NCBI GenBank assembly: GCA_040766985.1
Contig: JAXGPL010000003.1
Span: forward strand, 62,001 to 126,000
Direction: 5' to 3'
Length of the DNA stretch: 64,000 nucleotides
Origin: JAXGPL01 sp040766985
GTDB taxonomy: Bacteria; Bacillota; Sulfobacillia; JAUYEG01
In this document: in pieces, positions 36,426 through 46,185 of the stretch
Numbering within the stretch: position 1 is the first letter of the stretch
Layout: every line of letters begins with the position of its first letter
Position numbers and translations under genes: made by a program
The notes under the pieces: generated by a model
What the model was told of the DNA's origin: nothing
What the model saw: the letters and a program-made list of their open reading frames with translations, nothing else
The model's database searches: none

Positions 36426-37760
36426 TCACTCATCACCGCTGGCTGCCGCCAAGGAATCGGCGTTCTCCGGCTTCCGCGGCTTGATGGAGCCGGTCTCCTC
36501 AAGGAATAGGGCAAGGACCAGCGCCCCCAGCCCGATCAGGCTGGCCGCCAGCAGGAGTGGATAGTATGGCTGCATCTCGAATACCAATCCTGCCGAAAGG
36601 CTGCCGAGAGCCATGCCTACGGCGTTGATGCCGTGGTTGACGCCCGCATAGGTCGCTCTGGAACCCTTAGTAATGCACTCCATATTGGTTGCAGAAAAAG
36701 CCCCGTTGGCCGCGTTGCCCACGAGGGTGGCAAAGAAGATCAGGACGTAGAGTTGAACCACCGATGTCGTAAGCGGCATCAGGAAGGCCAGCGCCGCACA
36801 GAGAGCGGCCGTCAGGACAATCAACCTCCGGCGGCCGTACCGGTCGGCAAGTCGTGCGCCGAGGATCATGCAGGTGGCCGAACCGAGGCAGGCAACGGTG
36901 CTCATAGCCCCGATGCCCGTGTAGCCGAGCCCGAAACGCTCCTTAAGCAGCAGCGGCAATCCGATATTGATGGCTCCGTTGCTGGTTCCGTTGACGAGTG
37001 TGTATGCGAGCATCGTTATGGCGGTACGCGGATGGGGACCGTGCAGGACGCCATGAGCCAGCACCACTAGCTTCTCTTTGGTGGCAGCGAGGCGTGAACT
37101 GATGCCACGGTCGGCCGTGCGTGTCGCGCCCGACCCGTCCACCTGTCCGCCGGTTGCTCTCTCTTCCAGCTTGAAGATCAGCCTCGCCACCAAAAGCAGG
37201 ATCGGCAGCACACCGAAGAAAGCCCAGCCGGCGCCGTACCGGTCCGCGACCAGCCCACCGACGAGGGGGGCCACGGCGGCGATAAGCTGGTTTGCAGTTT
37301 GCACAATCGCGAAAAAGGTCGCCCGAAAGTTGGAGTGAGACGCCTCGGCCTGAAGGGCCATGACCGACCCCACCCCGATCTGCGATAGACCGGAGAGCAC
37401 GGCAACGACGATCATCCCTTCGCCGCGGAGCCCGGCAGCCAGCACGGCATAGGCTATTAGCTGAAACATCTTCCCAAGGGCCCATATCTTGCGCCGTCCG
37501 ACGCTGTCGGCCAGAAAACCGCCGATGAACGAAGCTACACCCTGGACCAGGGACGAAACGGCAAAGTACATCCCGACAAAGGCCGCCGACATGCCAATGT
37601 CACGCAGGTAGGGGGTGATCAGGGATCCGACGGAATTGAGCGCAAGGGCGTTGATGGTGGTGATTATCAAGAGCAGCTTGGCGTTACTGGAGAGTGCCGG
37701 TCGCTTTGCGCTACGCTGGGACATTGGCAGGACTTGTGCCTTGGGATCCACGGACGACAC
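36426..37760 (-). CDS. MFS transporter
   Basis: Major facilitator superfamily permease (444 aa) with twelve hydrophobic segments in two halves joined by a charged loop at about residues 200-245. The motif A sequence GFLADSVGRRKIWALGK lies between TM2 and TM3, and a repeat GARLADRYGRRRLIVL in the second half. The start is uncertain (GTG 37760, GTG 37751 or ATG 37724). A well-formed promoter lies 27 bases upstream of GTG 37760. A drug or metabolite exporter is likely; the substrate is unknown. Confidence 0.88.
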   Translation of the reverse strand: MSSVDPKAQVLPMSQRSAKRPALSSNAKLLLIITTINALALNSVGSLITPYLRDIGMSAAFVGMYFAVSSLVQGVASFIGGFLADSVGRRKIWALGKMFQLIAYAVLAAGLRGEGMIVVAVLSGLSQIGVGSVMALQAEASHSNFRATFFAIVQTANQLIAAVAPLVGGLVADRYGAGWAFFGVLPILLLVARLIFKLEERATGGQVDGSGATRTADRGISSRLAATKEKLVVLAHGVLHGPHPRTAITMLAYTLVNGTSNGAINIGLPLLLKERFGLGYTGIGAMSTVACLGSATCMILGARLADRYGRRRLIVLTAALCAALAFLMPLTTSVVQLYVLIFFATLVGNAANGAFSATNMECITKGSRATYAGVNHGINAVGMALGSLSAGLVFEMQPYYPLLLAASLIGLGALVLALFLEETGSIKPRKPENADSLAAASGDE

Positions 37761-37786
37761 ACCCTTCCCGCAGGGACTCTGCGATA

Positions 37787-37815
37787 ATGGTATCCTCGTC
37801 CTTAGCTAATGTCAA
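37787..37815 (-). promoter_or_regulatory. Sigma-A type promoter for the MFS gene
   Basis: On the minus strand: TTGACA, 17 bases, TACCAT. The -10 region lies in a small inverted repeat (GATA-CCAT-TATC), a possible operator. Confidence 0.7.
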
Positions 37816-38002
37816 GGTAGGGCTTAAAAGTAATTAGTATTCGGGTTGATTCCTTCAATTTCACCTGAATCTAGGCCGCACAACCGCCGGCTGGGTGCGG
37901 GACCGGCGAAGAACAGCAAGCCCGGAGCCGCCGCACGACGGCCCCGGGACGATTTCCGGGCCTAGGCACCCGGCGGCGTGACGCCGGCCTTGGGAAGACC
38001 TG

Positions 38003-39427
38003 TTACTTTCCCACTCGGCGGTACTTATACCGCTCCTGGAGCATCTCAACAGCGTCCCCGTCCCTGATGAACTCCACTTGCACCCTGTTGACTCCGGAGA
38101 GCGTCCAGAACTGGCCGCCGTTCGCGTCGAGGCGTTGGGGAATGAGGATCGTCCGGTTCGGGGTCTCGGGATCCACATTCTCGACCACGAGGTAGCTTCC
38201 GCTCCGTCTGACGGCTACACCGGTCGTACCCTTATAGGTCTCATACCTGCCCTCAAGCGCCTGAAGGCGCCGCTCGGCTATCACGAATGGGAGAGCCTCA
38301 GGGTCTTCGCCGAGGACCGACGCTAGCGCATACTGGGCGAACTGCGAGCACGGGTATCCGTTGCCGTTGGTCAGTACCATGGCCCCGACCCGGTGCTTGG
38401 GGATAAAGGCCATCTCAGCCGTGGCGACGTACACGCTCCCGCCGTGGCGCACCACGGTGTGGTTACCCATCGGCGCGAGACTCAGGCCATACCCATACCA
38501 TCCGGGGCTAGTGCTGCCGGGCACCGGAGCGCCGGCGGTTTGCGGACCGCTCAACGGCTCGTAGTAGTGTCCGGGTGTGGCAATGCGTGGCTTTGTCATC
38601 TCCGCCAACGACCCCTCGGAGATCAGCCTATGTCCCCCGGAAGTGACACCGCCGTCGATGTACATCTGGATGTAGCGGGCCATGTCCTGGACCGAACTGA
38701 TCAAGCCGCCTTCGCTGGTGATCTTGCCGTAGCAGTAGTCCGCTTCGTGGTACCTGCCGTTGCGGTCGCTCCAACTCGGAACAGCCGCATCGGGGTCGTT
38801 CTCCACGTCGTCGCGGGCAAAGAAGCTGCGATCCATGCCCAACGGGGCAAGGATATTGGCACGTACGTAGTCGGTGTAACTCATTCCCGAAACGCTGGCT
38901 ATCACTGCTCCAAGCAGCACGTACCCTTCATTAAGGTAGAACCAGCGCTCGCCGGGACGGGCGTGCGCCCAGTCGCCCGCCGCGTCCAGGAACCCAAGCA
39001 TGTCGTCGGGCCCGCCCAACGTCAGGAGCGCCGGCCGGGGCCGCGCTGCCTGCCTCAGCACATGTTCGGCAAAGCCCAGCGCCGGGATGCCGCTTGTGTG
39101 AGTCATCAAATGCCAAAGGCGGACCTCTTCGCCCTTGGGTCTGATCCGGAAATCGAGGTATTTGTCGACCGGATCATCGATACTTAGGAAACCCTTCTCC
39201 TGCAACTGCATCAGGGCGAGGCACGTGAACGACTTGGTCACGCTGCCGATACCGTACAACGTGCCAGGGGTGGCGGGAAGGCCTTCGTGCCAGTCACGGA
39301 AACCGTAACCCCGCTTATACAGGACCTCTCCGTCCTGAATCAGAGCCAGGCTGAGCCCTGGAAGTCGGGTCGCCGACATGCGCGACAGGATGAACGCGTC
39401 AAGGCTGGCTTGCCAGGTATTGCTCAT
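38003..39427 (-). CDS. Serine hydrolase, beta-lactamase class C fold
   Basis: A 474-residue penicillin-binding/esterase-fold hydrolase. The nucleophile SVTK lies in GIGSVTKSFTCLAL (Ser ~61). The YxN motif is in FYLNEGYVLLG, and HGG in VVRHGGSVY replaces the KTG triad. An extra C-terminal beta domain follows residue ~360. No signal peptide is seen, so it acts in the cytoplasm, probably as an esterase or D-amino-acid peptidase. An AAGGAGGTGA site precedes ATG 39427 by 9 bases. The next gene upstream is a diverged paralogue. Confidence 0.88.
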   Translation of the reverse strand: MSNTWQASLDAFILSRMSATRLPGLSLALIQDGEVLYKRGYGFRDWHEGLPATPGTLYGIGSVTKSFTCLALMQLQEKGFLSIDDPVDKYLDFRIRPKGEEVRLWHLMTHTSGIPALGFAEHVLRQAARPRPALLTLGGPDDMLGFLDAAGDWAHARPGERWFYLNEGYVLLGAVIASVSGMSYTDYVRANILAPLGMDRSFFARDDVENDPDAAVPSWSDRNGRYHEADYCYGKITSEGGLISSVQDMARYIQMYIDGGVTSGGHRLISEGSLAEMTKPRIATPGHYYEPLSGPQTAGAPVPGSTSPGWYGYGLSLAPMGNHTVVRHGGSVYVATAEMAFIPKHRVGAMVLTNGNGYPCSQFAQYALASVLGEDPEALPFVIAERRLQALEGRYETYKGTTGVAVRRSGSYLVVENVDPETPNRTILIPQRLDANGGQFWTLSGVNRVQVEFIRDGDAVEMLQERYKYRRVGK

Positions 39428-39535
39428 GTGTGGGGGTCACCTCCTTAGGTGTAGGTGGGAGGATTCGCCCAGGGATGAGGGTTAACCTCGCCCTGCGACT
39501 GCACCCTCGACAACGCCGGCCCGAGGTCTTCCTCC

Positions 39536-40876
39536 CTATTCCTTCGCCCGTCGCGCGATCCTCACACCCGTGCGGATGGCCCAGGCGGGTTGATTGTCTC
39601 GGACGTACCAACTGACAGGCTTCTCTGCGCCCTGCATCATATAGACTGCTGCATCCGGCCCCGTCATCCGAAGCGGATAGCTCTGCCCCTCGAACTCGGC
39701 GGCCAGGGAGCCCTCTGCCAGGCTGACCCTGACGCTCAGACCCTCGTCGGTTGCGTACAGCCCGATCAGCAACTGGAGCCTGTCCTCCGAAACGGGGAAC
39801 GTCGGAGCGGGCGCAAACCTGGGTCCACCTAACGGCAGGCCGAGCGCCGTGTTGACAAGGGCCGTCCAAATCTGGTCCGCGGGGGCGCCGCTGAGGTTGG
39901 TGAGGACAACCGCCGAAATGGCGCGTTCCGGGACGTACCCGAACCGCGATGCCACCCCCGGTAAAGAACCACCGTGTTCGACAAGGCTCACCCCGTGATA
40001 TGCCGGCGTGATCTGCAGGGCATAGCAGTAGTAGCTCCCTTCGCCAACCGGGTGAATGGGAGCGCGCATCCGGAGGACGCCGGCTTCCGAGACAACCTGC
40101 CGCCCGTCCGCGCCCCTGCCGCCGGCGCAGTACATATCGCCGTACTTGAGTAGGTCGATGACCGTCGAGCGAATGCCGCCGCCGACGTGATAGGTGCCCA
40201 GTGCGGGCCACGCCCGGGTCTCGTGCCCGGTCTTCTCCTTGTTGAGGACATAGAGGCGCGTAACGTTGTCCCACCGCGCGAGGTCGGCGATGTCGTAGGT
40301 CGTACGGTGCATGCCGAGCGGCTCAAAGACCCGTTCGCGCACATGCTCCCGGAAGCGCCGGCCCCCGACCCTCTCCGTGATCGCCCCGGACAGCATGAAC
40401 GTGTCGTTGCAGTAGCTCATGTACTCCCCGGGCCGGCCGAGCATGACCGTGTCGTAGTTGGCAAGGTACTCAATATGCTGGGAAAACTCCTCAAACTCCC
40501 CTTGCGCCCGCCGCAGCGGCGGGCAGCCCGTCGTGTGCGACAGGCAGTGGTGCACCCTGATCTTGCTGCCGTCCTCAGCTGCCCTCATCGTAAACTCGGG
40601 CAGGTACTGAGCGACCGGCGCCTGCGGGCAGACCCTGCCTTCATCCACCAGCTGCATTACAGCAAGGGCTGCAAACGACTTTGAAACCGACGCGATGCCG
40701 AACACGGTATGCTCGTCTACCGGCCGGCCCGTCTCCAAATCCTGTACCCCGAAACCTCGCGCATAGACGACGTTGCCGTTGACTGAGAGCCCGGCCGCGA
40801 CACCGGGAATCTGCTCGCGCGACATCATGCAGCGTAGATACTTCTCGAAAGCTGTCCAGTCCGGTGTTGCGGTCAC
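39536..40876 (-). CDS. Serine hydrolase, beta-lactamase class C fold (paralogue)
   Basis: A second enzyme of the same family (446 aa). The nucleophile is in GIASVSKSFAALAV, the Tyr motif in YMSYCNDTFMLSG (YCN) and the third motif in LVEHGGSLPG. It again has a C-terminal beta domain and no secretion signal. GTG 40876 is preferred because GGAGG lies 7 bases upstream; the nearby ATG 40882 is too close to it. The tandem arrangement with the preceding entry suggests an old duplication with separate substrates. Confidence 0.88.
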   Translation of the reverse strand: MTATPDWTAFEKYLRCMMSREQIPGVAAGLSVNGNVVYARGFGVQDLETGRPVDEHTVFGIASVSKSFAALAVMQLVDEGRVCPQAPVAQYLPEFTMRAAEDGSKIRVHHCLSHTTGCPPLRRAQGEFEEFSQHIEYLANYDTVMLGRPGEYMSYCNDTFMLSGAITERVGGRRFREHVRERVFEPLGMHRTTYDIADLARWDNVTRLYVLNKEKTGHETRAWPALGTYHVGGGIRSTVIDLLKYGDMYCAGGRGADGRQVVSEAGVLRMRAPIHPVGEGSYYCYALQITPAYHGVSLVEHGGSLPGVASRFGYVPERAISAVVLTNLSGAPADQIWTALVNTALGLPLGGPRFAPAPTFPVSEDRLQLLIGLYATDEGLSVRVSLAEGSLAAEFEGQSYPLRMTGPDAAVYMMQGAEKPVSWYVRDNQPAWAIRTGVRIARRAKE

Positions 40877-41000
40877 AAGCATCCCTCCGGTGATCTTTGG
40901 TCGGTCGGAGAGCGGAGCCGGAGCGGGTCGCCACGGGGTGCGGCGCTCCGCGCGCCGCACCCCGGCGGTGATCACTGACCTGATCACTGGCTCCTGGCTG

Positions 41001-41462
41001 CTAGCCCCAGAGATTGGGGGGCTCGATCCCCCCGGCGCGCATCGTAGCTACGATGCTGCCCACGTGGTGCGAATCGTGCATGAACCACTGTACCCAAAAG
41101 CCCTCCAGAGATGGCTCATCGCCCCACGGGAGCTTGACTCTTGCGGCAAGCTCCTCGTCAGTCAGCTTGGCGAAGTACTCGCGGCCCCTTGCTGTCTGTG
41201 CGTCGAGGATCGACAGTATGTCCTTGCGCTCGGGATAGGCGGCGGAGTCGATGCCCGTCTGCCACTCCCATACCCCCGTCGTGGTCGTCAAGGCGTCGAT
41301 CGCCGTCTTCTCAGCCGACAACACGTGCAGGATGTGATCGGCAAGCGACATCACCCCGGGCGCAGCCCGGCAGTCCTCCCTGCCCTCCGGAACGCCCTCT
41401 GCCAACTTGCGGAGGCTGGCGCGACGCCCTTCCCAAAGACTGCGAAGCTCGGAAACCTTCAT
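41001..41462 (-). CDS. DinB-family protein
   Basis: A four-helix-bundle DinB/YfiT-like protein (153 aa). The three-His metal site is represented by His in LADHILHVLSAEK and the HDSHHVGS segment near the C terminus. Family members are metal-dependent transferases, often using low-molecular-weight thiols, or stress proteins of unknown function. ATG 41462 has GGAGGG 10 bases upstream. It stands between the serine hydrolases and the racemase-family gene, on the same strand as both. Confidence 0.82.
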   Translation of the reverse strand: MKVSELRSLWEGRRASLRKLAEGVPEGREDCRAAPGVMSLADHILHVLSAEKTAIDALTTTTGVWEWQTGIDSAAYPERKDILSILDAQTARGREYFAKLTDEELAARVKLPWGDEPSLEGFWVQWFMHDSHHVGSIVATMRAGGIEPPNLWG

Positions 41463-41540
41463 CTCTCAGATACCCTCCCTATGGGAACTACATGTCCGGT
41501 ACCGAGCATATGTTCGCTGTCAAGGAGACAGTTCCTTCCT

Positions 41541-42218
41541 TTACTGCCCAAGCCGCCCGGCCACAACTTCAAGCACGCACGAGTTGCTCGAAATGCAGGG
41601 TAGCCCGAGCCTATGTTCGAGCACCTCAAGGGCGTCCAGGGCCTGAAAGTTGGTGCAGGACAGAAAGACCCCGTCAACCGCGGCGTCCCGCATCTCGTTT
41701 GCTGCCCAAGACACGATTGCGCCGGGTTGCACCTTTCCGATGTCCAGATTGTCCCGGAGGCCGAGCCCGCTAATGCTCGCGACCTCAACCCCAGCGCCCT
41801 CGACACTCCATCGGATCGGCCCGTTAAGCTCCTCGACATAAGGCGTTAAGACGGCCGCCCGCCGCCAACCACGGGCGCGCAGCACAGCCCGAACGGCCCC
41901 GATGACTGTAAGGACGGGCGCGCCCCCGGCAGATGCCCGGATCTGAGCCATCAGGCGGGTCTCGCCAACCTCGCCCAAGAGGGCGCCGGCCGAAGTACAG
42001 CCGAATACGATCAAGTCTGGTGAAACCGTTCCGATGTCCACCGCCGCTTGCTCAACCCGATCAACCATTGCCAGCTCGCCGGCAGGAGTGGTTTCCTTGA
42101 GGTACATGCGCGTGGTATGGAGCGTGATGTGCGGAGGCAGGTTTCTATAGAGGTCAGGCTCCATTACGGTGTTCGACGAGGGTACAATCAGCCCAAGACG
42201 CATCGCCCGGTGGTCCAT
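41541..42218 (-). CDS. Asp/Glu racemase superfamily, maleate isomerase/arylmalonate decarboxylase type
   Basis: A 225-residue enzyme with the two catalytic cysteines of the superfamily: Cys in VFGCTSAGALLGE and Cys in FLSCTNFQALD. The N-terminal LGLIVPSSNTVMEPDLYRNL is characteristic of maleate cis-trans isomerase and arylmalonate decarboxylase relatives. ATG 42218 lies 7 bases after GGAGG. The substrate is unknown; racemisation, isomerisation or decarboxylation of a small dicarboxylate is possible. Confidence 0.85.
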   Translation of the reverse strand: MDHRAMRLGLIVPSSNTVMEPDLYRNLPPHITLHTTRMYLKETTPAGELAMVDRVEQAAVDIGTVSPDLIVFGCTSAGALLGEVGETRLMAQIRASAGGAPVLTVIGAVRAVLRARGWRRAAVLTPYVEELNGPIRWSVEGAGVEVASISGLGLRDNLDIGKVQPGAIVSWAANEMRDAAVDGVFLSCTNFQALDALEVLEHRLGLPCISSNSCVLEVVAGRLGQ

Positions 42219-42365
42219 GATCAATCCTCCCGGCAGCGCAGATTGGCCTCACATCTTGCGTTCTGTCTGGAGGACCGGGTTCCTTCGCCCGCTGGGGCGC
42301 GTTATGTGAGCCTGGTGCAAGGCCGAGGGCCGTTTTAGCCGGATACCTGCCGAGGGGGTGCAACC

Positions 42366-43043
42366 GTGTCCGCTTCGAGGCGCGTTCTCTTCGGAGCTGC
42401 GTTGATTGCTCTTCTGACAGTAGTACTGCTGTTCTCGCTGCGGCTGGCCTTTCGCCTGCAGAATGTGGTACTGCTCCCGGTGACCTTCATCGCCGGGGCG
42501 GCGGTCGGCGGCGCCGCCGTGATGCGCCGTGAGGGTGCGCACTGGCCGGAACCTGTTTATGCCGGACTCGTCTCGACCCTGCTGCTGCTGATGCTGCTCA
42601 GAGTGGCGTTTCCGGGAATGGGCCCCACATACGTGGGCGACTACCCCGGAGCGGCACGTGATCAGGCCAAGTCGTTTCTTGCCTACTTCGTGGTCGGCGG
42701 GGCGGGCGTGTTCATGCTCCCGATGTTTGACAGCGTGGTCCGCCGAGAGGGCCCAAGGCCGTCCGTGTACCGGATTGCACTCACGGCGGTGCTCTTCGTC
42801 GTCCTGGTTGCCGCCGTCCAGATGGCCGTCACGGGCCGGTGGGGAGGCACGGGGTATCCGTATTTCGGCCTTGGGATCTTTGTAGCCGGCAGCGTCGCCG
42901 CCCTGATTACAGCTGGCCTGGGCATTCTGCTCACACTCGTCGGGGCCCACGACATGGGCGCGTGGTGCGGCGGACTAGGCCTATGGGTGGGAGCGCTCGG
43001 CTTTCTGGTATGGCTACTGACTGGAATGCGCTGGTTCCCATAG
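42366..43043 (+). CDS. Unidentified integral membrane protein
   Basis: A 225-residue, very hydrophobic protein with about seven predicted membrane segments and short loops. GTG 42366 is preceded by GAGGGGG at about 8 bases. No motif was recognised. A loop region (YVGDYPGAARDQAKSF) separates the third and fourth segments. It is divergent from the racemase-family gene. Confidence 0.7.
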   Translation: MSASRRVLFGAALIALLTVVLLFSLRLAFRLQNVVLLPVTFIAGAAVGGAAVMRREGAHWPEPVYAGLVSTLLLLMLLRVAFPGMGPTYVGDYPGAARDQAKSFLAYFVVGGAGVFMLPMFDSVVRREGPRPSVYRIALTAVLFVVLVAAVQMAVTGRWGGTGYPYFGLGIFVAGSVAALITAGLGILLTLVGAHDMGAWCGGLGLWVGALGFLVWLLTGMRWFP

Positions 43044-43170
43044 GAAGAGTTGCTCACCCCCGTCGAAACACGAGCCCGAGCCGTAGGACGTCCGCTAGCG
43101 CGGCAGGTCTGGGCTATGACCTGCTCGCGCGCTATTCCTGTCCCCTCTTGAGGGACTCATCCACCCAGGA

Positions 43171-43722
43171 TCACTTAAGGAACTTGGACACGAACGGGGA
43201 CGAATCGCCCATCCGCCTGAAATGGCCCGATGGCCCTTCGCCAAGCAACTCCGCGAACCAGGACTCGTGTTCGACTTCTTCGTTGAGGATCGCCAGCGAC
43301 AGATCATAGGTGCGGTGGTCACGCCCTGCTGTCAGGTTGCAGATCTCCGTGTAGACCCGGATCGCGCAGCGTTCGGCAGCAGCCAAGACCTCCAGGATCC
43401 CCCGGATGTCCTGCGGGTTGGCCGGCAGGAACGCAGGCGGGCACGCGGACATGTCGGCAAACATCTTGATGTTGTTGGGCAGGTGGCCGCCAAGTTCGTA
43501 AATCCGGGGGACCAAAGCCTCAAAGTGGTTGCGGTCCTCGATGCGGGCTGATTCGGTGATGTCCTTGACGGTCTCGCCGTCCAGGTTGATGAGGTTAAGA
43601 CGCAGGATCGTGTAGTAGTAGTACGTCGTGAACTCGGCTGCGGCAGCCCGGAGCAGCATGTCAATCAGCTGCGGAACGTTGATGCCTGATTCCTCGACAA
43701 CCTCGCGTGCGACTCTGGCCAT
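43171..43722 (-). CDS. Ferritin-like Dps/thioferritin-type protein
   Basis: A four-helix ferritin-like protein of 183 aa. Iron-ligand candidates are Glu in AAAAEFTTYYYYTILR, Glu/His in ARIEDRNHFEALVPR, Glu in AERCAIRVYTEIC and Glu/His in NEEVEHESWFAELL. Cysteines (SACPP and EICNL) resemble those of Dps-like thioferritins found in anaerobes and archaea. ATG 43722 is chosen because AAAGGAGA lies 6 bases before it. A role in iron storage and peroxide protection is expected. Confidence 0.8.
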   Translation of the reverse strand: MARVAREVVEESGINVPQLIDMLLRAAAAEFTTYYYYTILRLNLINLDGETVKDITESARIEDRNHFEALVPRIYELGGHLPNNIKMFADMSACPPAFLPANPQDIRGILEVLAAAERCAIRVYTEICNLTAGRDHRTYDLSLAILNEEVEHESWFAELLGEGPSGHFRRMGDSSPFVSKFLK

Positions 43723-43784
43723 GGGGCATCTCCTTTCGCTGGCACGTGCCTGCACCCGCCAGGCGAGCCCGGGGGTGTATTCGT

Positions 43785-44081
43785 TCACCAGGATATGCAG
43801 GGGACGTGCGCGCGGGCAAAGTTTTGCACCCAGGCCTTTACCATTACCGTTGTTGCCCTTGCCCTCGGCTTTGACCTTGGCCGTGTTCTGCCGGGGCCGA
43901 ATGAGCGGACCTTCATCGCCCCCAATCCTTCCTGCCAGGGTTTGCCGACCATGAAGGTGATTGACCCGACGAGAGTCTCGCCAACCCGGACCTCAGCGGT
44001 GTGTTCGCCTTCCACTGAGGCGCGAAAATGCCCCAGCCACATGTCTTCACCAGCGCAGTACCTAGCCTCAGGCTTGGTCAT
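43785..44081 (-). CDS. Small hypothetical protein
   Basis: A possible 98-residue protein starting ATG 44081 after AGGTCAGGG. The first half (EVRVGETLVGSITFMVGK) looks like a folded beta domain. The second half is Arg/Pro-rich and could be read-through after a frameshift. Nothing was recognised. It lies 62 bases upstream of the ferritin-like gene and may share its transcript. Confidence 0.35.
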   Translation of the reverse strand: MTKPEARYCAGEDMWLGHFRASVEGEHTAEVRVGETLVGSITFMVGKPWQEGLGAMKVRSFGPGRTRPRSKPRARATTVMVKAWVQNFARAHVPCISW

Positions 44082-44184
44082 GGATCAACCCTGACCTCGA
44101 AAGAGATGCCGTGAGAGGGTGTGTGTGCCGGCTTTCTCCCCGGGAGGGGAGCTCAACTTTGACGGTCCGGGGTCACGAACAACT

Positions 44185-46146
44185 TCAGCGCTGCGTCTTG
44201 CCCCTGGCCGCCAACAACTCGGCAATACTCACCAGCGGCGCCGGCGCCGGGACGCCTCGGGTTGGCAGTGTTGCCTTGACCCCGGCTCGTTGTTTGGCAG
44301 AACGTGCCCTGTCGGGATCGGCGTCATGCTTCGCCGGCGTGGACCGCGCGGCGTCTTCAACTCCCCGGGTAATAGGCAGCCGGGGCAGGTCCTCCGCCAG
44401 CCGCTGAGTGTAGGCACGCAGGATCAGCTCGTGCTGGCTCTTCAGTCTGGCATCGTAGAACACATACAAGACCGATTTGGCTCGCGACAGTGCGGTGCAC
44501 AGTAACCTCGGCCGATCAAGCCGTTCGACATCAAGCAAGATTACCACCGGAGCCTCCAACCCCTTGAAGCCCTGGGCTGTACAGAACTTGATCGTATCTT
44601 CATCCAAGAGCAGCGGGTCGAGTTTGGTCATGTCAGTGACCGCCAGGTCGGCACCCAGGGCTAACGGGTTGTTCTCAAGACAAGAGCTGCGGAAACCTGT
44701 CGGCGAGAGAAGGAATATCTCCTTGCGGCTGATGCCCTGCCCGCGAATGAGCGTCCGTAACAGGCCCGCTAGCAATGCGCGTTCCTGGGCGCGGTCGGCG
44801 AAGGGCACGGTTTCCACGGGGGGGCCGGGTATCCGCGCTATGGAGGGCATCTCGGTCGCCGTGACCTCGGCGTTGTAGGCGGCGATCGCGTACGTGTTGC
44901 GGCAGTTGACCACCAATTTGAAGTCCCAATACCGGGCCTCTTCCTCAAGCCGACGGAGGCCCGGGCCAAACCCGTCCGGGTTGTAGATGTTCTGGTTGGG
45001 ATCGTAGCACATGTGCCACCTGCCATCGCGCAGGCCGCCGACCAGAATGACGTCCATGCAATCAAGGTAGATCGGTGCGATGAGATCCTGGCCCTCGTCA
45101 ACCACCAGGCAGTCGTACCTGGCGATGGCTGGGTGGCTCAGGGCCGCATCACAGAACGCTTCCGGCAGGACCGCGCGGTAGAAGCGATCCCGTTCGTCAG
45201 GAGGGGCCGTTTCAGGGGGCGGAGGCAGCGGGCGCCCCAGTCTGGCGAGTTCTTCTTCCATGTAGTCATGGAACGACGCGTATCGGATGCGTTGGTCACC
45301 ACCAAGGTGACGGAGCATATCGCGGAGGTTGCGGTTGAAACACAGGAACAGAACCCGGTCGCCCTGCGCCGCCCTTCGACGCGCGTACTCCCGGCTGACC
45401 ATGGTCTTGCCGGTACCGGCCGCGCCGGTCAGCAGGATGCGGTCATGCTCGCCCACCTGGGCAAGGTAGCGCTCTTTCTCATCCTGGGTAGCGGCATCGA
45501 TCTCTTCCGCGGCATCGCTGACCCACATCTCCAGGCCCGGGACGAAGTCGAAATCCCCTCGCAGAAGCTCCCGGGCGCGGGTAACGTCCTCGGAGTTGAG
45601 GAACACGGACGACGGATCACGGTTTGCGCGACGGGCCCGCCAGTAATCAAAGCACCGGCTCACGAACGTAGCGATCTCGGCCAGCCGCCGCCGTCCATCA
45701 AGCAGAACCTCTGGGATTACGGAGCTGTCCGACGCGGCTTCCGTCTTGAACCGGATGTCCGGGAAGACCACCCCGGTGGCGTATAGACACCTCTGGAGGG
45801 CGGGCGGCCCGATGCGCCCAAGCTTGTGTCTAATCGACATAACGTTGCCCATCGCCTGGTCCCAGGGGCTCTTGGTCCGCTCGTACGACCTGCCCAGCCC
45901 ATCGGTGAACCGCCAGACGCCATTGCGGTGCGTAACCCGGCCACCCTTGACCTCCAGGCAAAGCAGCCCCTCAGGGCCGATGATCACGAAGTCAGCCTCG
46001 CCCTGGGCCTGCCGGATGTGGTCTGGGAGGGCTAGGCTGTGCAGCACAGCATACTGGTCACCAAGCTGCTTGAGGGCATCGAACGTCCTGCGCTCGCCGC
46101 TGGTCGTCCGGTCCTTGTCGTAGAATGAAGGGATCATCCTGGCCAC
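44185..46146 (-). CDS. NERD-domain superfamily 1 helicase
   Basis: A 653-residue fusion. The N-terminal NERD nuclease-related domain (residues ~15-135: GEADFVIIGPEGLLCLEVKGG, with the Asp and ExK of the nuclease fold) precedes a UvrD/PcrA-like helicase core. Walker A is LLTGAAGTGKTMVSREYA (~residue 236), Walker B is DCLVVDEGQD, motif V is AQGFKGLEAPVV and motif VI is CTALSRAKSVLYVF. GTG 46146 follows GGAGGT at 8 bases. It is a lone gene without methylase or other defence partners. DNA repair or defence are both possible. Confidence 0.88.
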   Translation of the reverse strand: MARMIPSFYDKDRTTSGERRTFDALKQLGDQYAVLHSLALPDHIRQAQGEADFVIIGPEGLLCLEVKGGRVTHRNGVWRFTDGLGRSYERTKSPWDQAMGNVMSIRHKLGRIGPPALQRCLYATGVVFPDIRFKTEAASDSSVIPEVLLDGRRRLAEIATFVSRCFDYWRARRANRDPSSVFLNSEDVTRARELLRGDFDFVPGLEMWVSDAAEEIDAATQDEKERYLAQVGEHDRILLTGAAGTGKTMVSREYARRRAAQGDRVLFLCFNRNLRDMLRHLGGDQRIRYASFHDYMEEELARLGRPLPPPPETAPPDERDRFYRAVLPEAFCDAALSHPAIARYDCLVVDEGQDLIAPIYLDCMDVILVGGLRDGRWHMCYDPNQNIYNPDGFGPGLRRLEEEARYWDFKLVVNCRNTYAIAAYNAEVTATEMPSIARIPGPPVETVPFADRAQERALLAGLLRTLIRGQGISRKEIFLLSPTGFRSSCLENNPLALGADLAVTDMTKLDPLLLDEDTIKFCTAQGFKGLEAPVVILLDVERLDRPRLLCTALSRAKSVLYVFYDARLKSQHELILRAYTQRLAEDLPRLPITRGVEDAARSTPAKHDADPDRARSAKQRAGVKATLPTRGVPAPAPLVSIAELLAARGKTQR

Positions 46147-46185
46147 GGCGTTCTACCTCCATTGCCGCCGAGTGCAAGCAAGGCC

